The notes under the pieces are model-generated. The model was not told the DNA's origin. It was given only the letters and a program-made list of their open reading frames with translations, and did no database searches. A stretch of 6,614 nucleotides of DNA from Flavipsychrobacter stenotrophus (lineage in GTDB: Bacteria; Bacteroidota; Bacteroidia; Chitinophagales; Chitinophagaceae): assembly GCA_947371715.1 (NCBI GenBank), contig CANBQQ010000184.1:1-6614 (forward strand), in the 5' to 3' direction. The position numbers were made by a program, and so were the translations under genes. How positions within the stretch are numbered: position 1 is the first letter of the stretch; every line of letters starts with the position of its first letter. Shown here one piece after another: positions 1-6,219 of this stretch.

Positions 1-1990
1 GAAGGTCGTTACTGAAACCGTTGTTGAAGTTGTCTACCAATGCGTAGTTCTTCAGGCGGTAGTTGTTGTAGTACAGACCATAGTTGAATACAAAGAAGTT
101 ATCTGGCCATGTAAGGCGCTTACCCATAGATATACCGCCGCCAAACATACGCAGGAAGGCGCTGCCCGGGTTGGTGCCTGCAGCAGCCGATGAATACTTA
201 CTATATACAATGTTGGCTGTAAATGCATTTGGTTTCTTACCACCCAGCCAAGGTTCTGTAAAGCTGGTGCTCAATGAGTTGTAGTACTGACCATTAGATG
301 CATAACTTACTGCAAACTTCTGTCCGTCACCTACCGGCAATGGATCCCAGTTCTTTGGTTTGAAGATATTGCGGATAGAGAAGTTGTTGAAAGTGATACC
401 TACGTTACCATAGAAGTTAACACCGCCACCAAAACCGGCAGACAACTGCAACTGATCGCTTGATTTTTCTACAACAGTATATTCTATATCCACAGTTCCA
501 TCTTCAGGGTGTGGTTTAGGCTGAATGCCAATCTTTTCCTGATCGAAGAAGCCCAACTGAGCAATTTCACGGTTAGAGCGGATAAGATCGGTACGGCTAA
601 ATTTGTTGCCCGGTAGCGTACGTAATTCACGGCGAACAACGTGGTCATTGGTACGATCATTACCGAAAATAGAGATATCTCTGATTGTAGCCTGTGAGCC
701 CTCTGAGATACGCATTTCGTAGTTGATGGTATCATGAACGATAGACGCTTCAATAGGTTCTATATTGAAGAACAAGTAACCGTCATCCATATACAGGCTG
801 CTTACATCTTCACCACCTTCAGGGTTCAACTGGCGGCCTATGCGGGTCTCCAGTAATGCCTGGTTGTATATGTCGCCTTTCTTAATACCCAGCACTTTAG
901 ACAATACTTCTGAAGAGTACTTGGTATTTCCTTTCCACTCTACGTCGCCAAAATAGTACTTGTTTCCTTCCTTTATGCGGATATCTACATTCAGGTTGCC
1001 ATTCTTAACCGGATAAACGGTATCAGATACTATAGCAGCATCTCTGAACCCGAGGGTATTGAGATACGCTACCATTGATTGTTTATCTGATTCGAATTTG
1101 CCCTGGTTGAACTTAGAACCGGAGAATAATTTGAACCTGAAATAAGGATCGAGGGCATCTAATGTTTTAGACAATGAAAGGAATCCCCAGTTGTTGGCAT
1201 ATTTCTTAAAAGAACGTTCGCCAACAGGGTAGGCACTCTCTTCTTTTGCAGGGTGCAAAGTAAGTCTTGACATTTCTTTAGTCCCCTTAAGGGTCTTTTT
1301 CAGACGTGCTTCAGATGCTTCTTCTTCTCCTACTATGTTTATTTCGTTGATATGCGTTTTGCTGCCCTTGTCTACAGTGAAAGTAAGTACACACTTATTT
1401 ACGCCGGCAGTATCGTTCTTTTCAGCCACAGCTACCTTCACACGGCCAAAACCCTTGTCTACAAAGTATTTTTTAATGCGGACAACAGCTTCCTTTTTGG
1501 TGGCTTCGGTAACTACCTTATTAGTTACCAGAGACAATCTTGTTTTCAGTTCTTTTGCTTCAGATACTTTTATGTTCCTGAATGTAAAACGGCTAAGGCG
1601 CGGGCGCTCTTCTATCTGAATATTCAGGAATACCTTGTCATCAATATACTTGGTGACAGTGATCTTAATATCAGAGAACAGCTCCTGCTTCCACAAAGCA
1701 CGTACTGCTTTAGCTATAGCTTCATCGTTAGGTAGCTTTATTTTCATACCTACCGACAGGTTGGTAACAGCAAGGATAAGGTCGGCATCCAGGTATTTAG
1801 AGCCGGACACTGTAACCCCGCCCAACTCATATTCTTTTTGTTTAGGAATATTCCCATCGGGCTGCGCCTGTCCTTGCGCCTGCATCATTTTATTGAGGCC
1901 GCCACCCTTGTTACCCAACTGTGCATGAGATCTGTTCATACACAATACGCCAAGTATCATTAATCCGGTTCGTAGGAAATTCTTATGCAT
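1..1990 (-). CDS. bamA: Outer-membrane protein assembly factor BamA (Omp85), 3' end cut off by window edge
   Basis: Omp85-family insertase that folds and inserts beta-barrel proteins into the outer membrane. The frame is open from the ATG at 1990-1988 to the left edge, giving about 663 residues. Residues 1-23 are a signal peptide (hydrophobic core LMILGVL, probable cleavage SHA|Q), followed by a Gly/Gln-rich linker to about residue 53. Five POTRA domains can be read: about 54-130, 133-210, 212-344, 345-432 and 434-510. The third is enlarged by about 50 residues, as is usual in Bacteroidota. The fifth has the typical GN.RT....VRRE.....G..F and LGFFD segments. The barrel begins near residue 513 (QLSAGFGGG) and about 150 residues of it are present; the remainder, including the conserved late barrel motif, lies outside. 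The start codon lies inside the last codons of uppS (8-nt overlap), so translation is probably coupled. No Shine-Dalgarno sequence is visible. The assignment rests on domain order and motifs and is secure. Confidence 0.95.
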   Translation of the reverse strand, partial: MHKNFLRTGLMILGVLCMNRSHAQLGNKGGGLNKMMQAQGQAQPDGNIPKQKEYELGGVTVSGSKYLDADLILAVTNLSVGMKIKLPNDEAIAKAVRALWKQELFSDIKITVTKYIDDKVFLNIQIEERPRLSRFTFRNIKVSEAKELKTRLSLVTNKVVTEATKKEAVVRIKKYFVDKGFGRVKVAVAEKNDTAGVNKCVLTFTVDKGSKTHINEINIVGEEEASEARLKKTLKGTKEMSRLTLHPAKEESAYPVGERSFKKYANNWGFLSLSKTLDALDPYFRFKLFSGSKFNQGKFESDKQSMVAYLNTLGFRDAAIVSDTVYPVKNGNLNVDIRIKEGNKYYFGDVEWKGNTKYSSEVLSKVLGIKKGDIYNQALLETRIGRQLNPEGGEDVSSLYMDDGYLFFNIEPIEASIVHDTINYEMRISEGSQATIRDISIFGNDRTNDHVVRRELRTLPGNKFSRTDLIRSNREIAQLGFFDQEKIGIQPKPHPEDGTVDIEYTVVEKSSDQLQLSAGFGGGVNFYGNVGITFNNFSIRNIFKPKNWDPLPVGDGQKFAVSYASNGQYYNSLSTSFTEPWLGGKKPNAFTANIVYSKYSSAAAGTNPGSAFLRMFGGGISMGKRLTWPDNFFVFNYGLYYNNYRLKNYALVDNFNNGFSNDL

Positions 1991-2747
1991 GCGGGGTGGA
2001 ATCTGTTTGAATTTGTTCACTGGTTTTGCCAAAGCGGCGTTCTCTGCGCTGGTAGTCGAGCAACGCCTCGTACAGGTTTTGTTTGCGGAAAGCGGGCCAG
2101 TGCACGGGTGTAAAATACAACTCGGCATAAGCCAGCTGGTAGAGCAGGAAATTGCTTATCCTGTTCTCTCCGCTGGTTCTTATCATTAGTTCAGGGTCAG
2201 GGAATCCTGCAGTATTCAGGCATCTCTGAAACAAGTCTTCATTTATATCTTCAGGCTTTAATGTTCCCGACAGGGCCATCTCCGCTATCTTTCTTGTGGC
2301 AAAAAGTATCTCTTGCCTTGCGCTGTAGCTGAGCGCCAGTACCAGGTTAAGACCGGTATTCATGGAGGTTATTTCCATTGCTTCCGTCATTTCCTTCTGG
2401 CAAATTTCTGGCAGGCTGGCAAAATCACCAATAACATGCAGGCGCACGTTGTTCTTCTTCAGGTCGTCTACTTCCTTACGGATGGTATTCACCAGTAACT
2501 CCATCAATGCATCCACTTCTGCCTTGGGGCGGTTCCAGTTTTCAGCCGAAAACGCATAGAGGGTGAGGTAATCTATACCCAGCTCACCGCAGGCATCAAC
2601 TATTTCACGCACACTTACCACGCCCTCATAGTGGCCATATACCCTGTCTTCACCGCGCTCACGGGCCCAGCGGCCATTGCCATCCATTATGATAGCAATA
2701 TGCTTAGGCAGCTTGCTGCGGTCAACCATTGTTAGTAGATCAGTCAT
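1983..2747 (-). CDS. uppS: Undecaprenyl pyrophosphate synthase (cis-prenyltransferase)
   Basis: Cytosolic, membrane-associated enzyme that extends farnesyl pyrophosphate with eight isopentenyl pyrophosphates to give C55 undecaprenyl pyrophosphate, the lipid carrier for peptidoglycan and surface polysaccharides. The 254 residues match the family length (E. coli 253). All signature segments are present: HIAIIMDGNGRWA with catalytic Asp22, GHYEG with His39, TLYAFSAENWNRP (Ser67, Asn70, Arg73), and IRTSGENRISNFLLYQ with Arg190 and Arg196, then Glu209. These line up with E. coli Asp26, His43, Arg194, Arg200 and Glu213 at a constant offset of four. The usual ALNYGGR segment reads ALSYSARQE here, which I believe is a common Bacteroidota variant. 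ATG at 2747 is preferred because a -7 element ends about 20 nt upstream; Met7 (2729) is a possible alternative. The stop codon overlaps the start of bamA. Confidence 0.97.
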   Translation of the reverse strand: MTDLLTMVDRSKLPKHIAIIMDGNGRWARERGEDRVYGHYEGVVSVREIVDACGELGIDYLTLYAFSAENWNRPKAEVDALMELLVNTIRKEVDDLKKNNVRLHVIGDFASLPEICQKEMTEAMEITSMNTGLNLVLALSYSARQEILFATRKIAEMALSGTLKPEDINEDLFQRCLNTAGFPDPELMIRTSGENRISNFLLYQLAYAELYFTPVHWPAFRKQNLYEALLDYQRRERRFGKTSEQIQTDSTPHA

Positions 2748-2767
2748 TATACGTTACGAAAAGTGTG

Positions 2768-2805
2768 CAAAGGTACAAAAATAGGCGGTAGCTTATAGTA
2801 TCAAA
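2768..2805 (-). promoter_or_regulatory. Probable uppS-bamA promoter with two adjacent -7 elements
   Basis: On the minus strand a TTTG (2805-2802) is followed after 18 nt by TATTTTTG (2783-2776), close to the Bacteroidota primary-sigma pattern of a TTTG -33 box and a TAnnTTTG -7 box. A second perfect -7 match, TACCTTTG (2775-2768), abuts it directly but has no well-spaced -33 box. Either element would give a short leader of roughly 10-25 nt before the uppS ATG. The call rests on consensus matching in AT-rich DNA. Confidence 0.6.
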
Positions 2806-2827
2806 CTATATGCATCTAGTTTAACGC

Positions 2828-2857
2828 GCTTTTAACTGCAAATGAGTGCTTTTAACT
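2828..2857. repeat. 10-bp direct repeat with 20-bp period upstream of the uppS promoter
   Basis: GCTTTTAACT occurs at 2828-2837 and again, identically, at 2848-2857. The copies start exactly 20 bp apart, about two helical turns, and lie 23-52 bp upstream of the candidate -33 box of uppS. Such an arrangement fits a regulator binding site, but the surrounding DNA is AT-rich and no regulator is known from this window. Confidence 0.4.
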
Positions 2858-2980
2858 ATTGAAATTTTTATTTTGTAAATGTTATTTGTTTCTAATTTGT
2901 CTTTGTCGTTGCTTTGAGGATATAAATTAGATTTGAGTAAATATTTACCTATGCTGTTTGCCGACCATTGTCAGAATAAC

Positions 2981-4531
2981 CTAATCACCGCCCTTAAATT
3001 CCTCGTCCTGACTGCTTTGCGGTTTCATGGCGCTATGCATGCCGCTTATCTTTAACGCCCAACTCAGCAGTATAATTGAAAATACCGGGCTTAGCGCAAA
3101 TATCACTTCCAAAAACCTGAGATATATTGCCGAAGCAAAAACACTGAAGGCCATGAATCCAAAATAGAAGGCCGACCAGGTCCAAAAGAGTATCCAAATA
3201 GCATGGGGTAATTTCGTTCGCGTTGGAATAGCCTTCACTAAAAAAAATATAATAACTACAATTGTAGAAATATTGAGCAATAAGCATAGGGGTGGATAGA
3301 CCGATATTATCTTCCTTTGTAGTTCGGGGAAACGGCAACGCAGTTCAGCAGCAGGCCAGTTAAACCAAAGCCCAATTTCCGCAGGTAGCTTCACTTTGGC
3401 AGCGTTATAATTATCAAGCGGAGACGGCTCAGGGTAAAAAAAGCGTTTTAAGTTAGGGTAAATGTAATAGCGTATAAAAGGATACGGGTTGTTCCTTATG
3501 ATGTACCATCCATATTCGCTAAGATCCTCTGAGACCATCATCCAAGACAAAAAGTACTTCTGCTTGCTAGCCGAGGCGTTGTAGATTGTGTACATCCTCA
3601 GCGGAGACTTCTGATGCCATAAATAAGCAACTCCTACTTCATCCGGTGTTGGCACAGAATCTATCAAGTACTTTACGGCCGAATCAATTCTCCTGGTTTC
3701 GAGTGATGGCAGATCTTTATTTTCAACGTGTATCTTCTTATAACAGTAAAGTGCGTTATTGGCAATTTGCCAGCCGGAAAACCCCGAAAATACAGATACT
3801 CCTGTTTCCCGCCACGCGGTATCTTTCTGATTCTGGACGAACATTGCCACCACTGCTATTACAGCCCCCGCATATAGAAGTTTGGCATGCAATTTCGCTT
3901 TGCAAAGTATGATGGTAACCAAAAACAAAAAAGGGAAGAACATCGCGGTAAGACGAAGCGCAATACAAAAATAGAGCACACTAACAACAGCTATGAATAA
4001 TCTCCAGTCGGGCTTTCTGGCAAACCAGATAAGTAATGTGATCAGCAGGATCGTCAATGAACAAAACAAAGAATCGCTTGCAATGTTGTTGCATTGGATC
4101 AGCAGTAAAGGGTTTAAAGAAGTAAAGACTATTAATAATTGCTTTACCCGTGGATTGATGACAAAAATATAGTCGACACTGAAAAGAGCAAACAACTGGC
4201 TTATGACATGTATGATAAATTGTATAATGACTACCGCACCGATCGAGGTTGTGAAACTATGTATCATCTCGAGAAAATACATGTAGGCTAGTGGCCTGTA
4301 GGCCATCTTTGTGTCATTATATGCCCATGATATGTAATTTATACCATCGTCATTAATGTCGGGTACTGGAAAGCAGTATTTTAATATTATGAAACCCACG
4401 ACTGAGAGGACAATTGCATGTAGGAGCCATTTTTTCTGAGAGATGAGATAACTACGGCCTTTTTGAACATCCGACTTTCTTTCAATGGGGCCTTCTGATG
4501 ACAGGTTAAGTTTATGGTTATTTTTATCCAT
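2981..4531 (-). CDS. Polytopic membrane protein, probable GT-C type glycosyltransferase-like
   Basis: 516 residues; no specific family recognised. After a polar 34-residue N-terminus, hydrophobic segments lie at about 35-54, 96-125, 130-147, 153-171, 177-210 and 216-233. A hydrophilic loop follows (about 234-405, rich in Trp, Tyr and Pro), then further segments at about 412-435 and 440-496 and a charged tail. The first extracytoplasmic loop carries PDINDDGINY (57-66) and then YRPLAYMYFLE (78-88). An acidic pair after the first helix followed by RPxxY is typical of GT-C enzymes such as the ArnT/PMT-like families, where the acidic residues serve catalysis or metal binding. The SDSLF segment (152-156) and ALRLTAMFFP (191-200) also fit the GT-C fold. 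If so, it would transfer a sugar from a polyprenyl-phosphate donor on the periplasmic side. Substrate and acceptor are unknown. It reads toward uppS with a 233-nt gap and no obvious strong terminator between. It could instead be a non-catalytic GT-C relative. Confidence 0.8.
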   Translation of the reverse strand: MDKNNHKLNLSSEGPIERKSDVQKGRSYLISQKKWLLHAIVLSVVGFIILKYCFPVPDINDDGINYISWAYNDTKMAYRPLAYMYFLEMIHSFTTSIGAVVIIQFIIHVISQLFALFSVDYIFVINPRVKQLLIVFTSLNPLLLIQCNNIASDSLFCSLTILLITLLIWFARKPDWRLFIAVVSVLYFCIALRLTAMFFPFLFLVTIILCKAKLHAKLLYAGAVIAVVAMFVQNQKDTAWRETGVSVFSGFSGWQIANNALYCYKKIHVENKDLPSLETRRIDSAVKYLIDSVPTPDEVGVAYLWHQKSPLRMYTIYNASASKQKYFLSWMMVSEDLSEYGWYIIRNNPYPFIRYYIYPNLKRFFYPEPSPLDNYNAAKVKLPAEIGLWFNWPAAELRCRFPELQRKIISVYPPLCLLLNISTIVVIIFFLVKAIPTRTKLPHAIWILFWTWSAFYFGFMAFSVFASAIYLRFLEVIFALSPVFSIILLSWALKISGMHSAMKPQSSQDEEFKGGD

Positions 4532-5025
4532 AATTTAGGTAGTTAGGTGAGTATAAATGTCTGGCGGCAATTTTATTTGCATAAAAATGTGTGAATAGGG
4601 AGGTTTTAAAAAGGTATTTTGGCTTTACTCCTTATTACGTAGTACCCGACACTTGCCAAGATAATCATACTTTTTTAAAAAGAGCCAGACATTCAATTTA
4701 ACGCCATGCTTTCTCTTGTCAATTTCCGCAGACTTGAAAAAGGGGGGCATGGCAAGGCTGTAAATTTTCTTCAGCATATGAAAGAAAACGTTCCGCAAGC
4801 TTATATAAAGATGATCTCATTTTTTGAGGTTCAATAAATATAGAAATTTCCTGATATGTATTTGCATCAAATTAGTTTGGCAATCAACAAGCAATTTTAT
4901 CTTCGTTATAATATCTTGGGGGCGCAGTATTCTGAGTACTTACTACCGCAGTAATTTTCAAGGTTTATAATGGAGCGTTTTTCTATAACTTTATTCACTA
5001 AGTACATAATATAATACATCCCCAA
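4532..5025. other. Divergent intergenic region without a convincing gene
   Basis: These 494 nt separate the starts of the GT-C-like gene (leftward) and the lipoprotein gene (rightward), so both promoters should lie here. The DNA is AT-rich. No exact TAnnTTTG element was found for the leftward gene; a weak candidate for the rightward gene is listed separately. A 43-codon plus-strand frame (4706-4837, starting MLSLVNFRRLEK and ending FEVQ) is the longest small frame I noticed. It has no recognisable family, and I do not call it a gene. No tRNA, repeat array or strong hairpin was seen. Confidence 0.6.
4964..4993 (+). promoter_or_regulatory. Weak candidate promoter of the lipoprotein gene
   Basis: TTTA (4964-4967), 18 nt, then TAACTTTA (4986-4993). 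Each box differs from the Bacteroidota TTTG / TAnnTTTG pattern by one base, and the spacing equals that of the better uppS promoter. Transcription would start about 25-30 nt before the ATG at 5026. A chance match is quite possible in DNA this AT-rich. Confidence 0.3.
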
Positions 5026-6090
5026 ATGAAAAACACACTTCTCATATTTCTTGCAGCAGCAGCTTGCTTTGGTTGTAACAATACAACTACTACTACCACC
5101 ACCACAACTTTCGATTCTACCACCACAATAGTCAACGCGCCCGACAGCCGGCACGAACTATTTGCACTCGATAGTGTGTTGAAGCAGTACGAGACGCCCA
5201 TGCAGCGGTTTAAGGCATCAATTGTTACCCCTACAAAAATAACCGGCGCAAAAGGCACTGTCATCAATGTAAATGCAGCCGACCTGGAAACTGTAAGTGG
5301 TAAACCACTGGGCAACCATATAGATATAGAGCTGAAAGAACTGACCACTACCGAAGAACTGGCCAGAGACAGGGCTGCAACAGTATCTGATGGTAAATTG
5401 CTGGTATCGGGCGGGGCATACTATATTAATATGATGAGTGGAGGAGAGCAGTTGAGACTAAAGGCGGGGAAAACGCTTGCGGTGCAATTCCCAAAGAACA
5501 CCACTGAAGAAATGTCTTTGTTTTATGGGCAAAGAGATAGTTTGGGGCAGATGAATTGGAAGGGTGGGGAGCAGGGTTTTACTGAAATCGGAACAGCCTC
5601 GGTTCCGGTTGAGCGAGTTAGGAGTGATGCAGACTATGGGAGAGAGACAGAGGAAACAGCGGAAATAGCGGTGAACGAAACGGAAAGGAAAGAATATAAG
5701 AAGAAAGGAGCCTTAACATCTAAACTGTATGATCAGATGGGAATAGAAAATCTGGGATGGATCAACTGTGATAGGTTTAGGGGCAATGATAACGTGACTG
5801 CAGTTATTGTAGCGATAGATAAGGCCGATTCAGTGAAATTTATAAGTGCTTATCTTGTTTTTAAAGACATAAACTCTGTATTGCAGAGCTATTATGAGAC
5901 TTCAACGCAAGAATTTGCATTCAGAGGCATACCGGTGGGTGCCAAAGCTGCACTGATCGCTATCGGAATCAAAAACGGTAAAATGTTCACTTCAAAATCT
6001 AAGATCGTAATTACTGAAAATCGCAAAGTGCCAGTAAAACTTAAGGAAACACCCGATAATGAGGTAGTGAACCTGTTTAAGCTGAACTAA
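5026..6090 (+). CDS. Lipoprotein of unknown function with poly-threonine N-terminus
   Basis: 354 residues, complete. MKNTLLIFLAAAACFGC is a lipoprotein signal with a relaxed lipobox (CFG before Cys17). The mature end is NN followed by nine threonines (20-28), then FDSTTT. A first beta-rich region (about 60-157) contains GTVINV (77-82), a KLLVSGGAYYIN segment (124-135) and LRLKAGKTLAVQFP (143-156). This pattern resembles ZU5-like domains seen in Bacteroidota surface proteins, by my reading only. FYGQRDSLGQMNW (166-178) follows. A charged Glu/Lys/Arg-rich linker (about 196-228) leads to a C-terminal region opening with LGWINCDRF (243-251), which looks like another beta domain to the end. Four D-S-(T/V/L) triplets (30-32, 49-51, 171-173 and one near 269) match the Bacteroidota periplasmic O-glycosylation motif. 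No acidic surface-export signal follows Cys17. It stands alone between a divergent gene and a terminator. No function is assigned. Confidence 0.88.
   Translation: MKNTLLIFLAAAACFGCNNTTTTTTTTTFDSTTTIVNAPDSRHELFALDSVLKQYETPMQRFKASIVTPTKITGAKGTVINVNAADLETVSGKPLGNHIDIELKELTTTEELARDRAATVSDGKLLVSGGAYYINMMSGGEQLRLKAGKTLAVQFPKNTTEEMSLFYGQRDSLGQMNWKGGEQGFTEIGTASVPVERVRSDADYGRETEETAEIAVNETERKEYKKKGALTSKLYDQMGIENLGWINCDRFRGNDNVTAVIVAIDKADSVKFISAYLVFKDINSVLQSYYETSTQEFAFRGIPVGAKAALIAIGIKNGKMFTSKSKIVITENRKVPVKLKETPDNEVVNLFKLN
5083..5127 (+). repeat. ACN trinucleotide tract encoding the threonine run
   Basis: Nine consecutive ACN codons (5083-5109), a three-codon interruption (Phe-Asp-Ser) and three more ACN codons (5119-5127). 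The third base varies (ACA, ACT, ACC), but the codons are grouped, with three ACT followed by three ACC, suggesting past triplet duplication. Because the unit is three bases, length changes would alter the threonine number without shifting frame. Confidence 0.7.
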
Positions 6091-6146
6091 TCAGGTTGAA
6101 CCACAGTCAATTATATCTACTTCCCAATGGTCATTTAAAAAGAATC

Positions 6147-6188
6147 AATAACGGCGCGTCGGCAAGGTCGCCGATTATTTATATTTTT
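6147..6188 (+). terminator. Probable intrinsic terminator of the lipoprotein gene
   Basis: AATAACGGCG (6147-6156) pairs with CGCCGATTATT (6169-6179) as a GC-rich core with flanking AT pairs and one bulged A. The loop is 12 nt. A T-rich stretch (6178-6188) follows at once. The position, 57 nt after the lipoprotein stop codon and before hutU, fits a rho-independent terminator. Confidence 0.6.
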
Positions 6189-6189
6189 G
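6182..6189 (+). promoter_or_regulatory. -7 promoter element of hutU
   Basis: TATTTTTG matches the Bacteroidota TAnnTTTG -7 box exactly and lies 30 nt before the hutU ATG, which would leave a leader of about 25 nt. No clear TTTG -33 box is found 18-20 nt upstream, where the preceding terminator hairpin sits. The element is identical to one of the two -7 elements before uppS. Confidence 0.5.
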
Positions 6190-6219
6190 CCCTGCCGTAA
6201 AAAAGCTGCAATACTTTAT

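Noticed and set aside
1335..1928. Three overlapping plus-strand open frames of 94-127 codons
   Set aside because: They lie antisense to the POTRA-coding part of bamA, whose protein motifs are unambiguous; they show no domain pattern of their own.
2937..2948. 12-bp perfect palindrome GTAAATATTTAC downstream of the GT-C-like gene
   Set aside because: It is purely AT in its centre and too weak for a terminator; a palindrome of this kind is easily found by chance in AT-rich DNA.
3586..3968. Plus-strand 108-codon and minus-strand 70-codon frames inside the GT-C-like gene
   Set aside because: They overlap the long membrane-protein frame in other frames and lack any protein-like pattern.
5083..5127. 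Threonine-codon tract as a CRISPR or phase-variable frameshifting repeat
   Set aside because: There are no spacers, and the three-base unit keeps the reading frame, so on/off switching by slippage is not expected.
4906..5348. Minus-strand frames of 82 and 116 codons antisense to the lipoprotein start
   Set aside because: They read the ACN tract backwards as runs of valine or serine/glycine and have no recognisable features; the plus-strand frame has a lipoprotein signal and full-length domain-like content.
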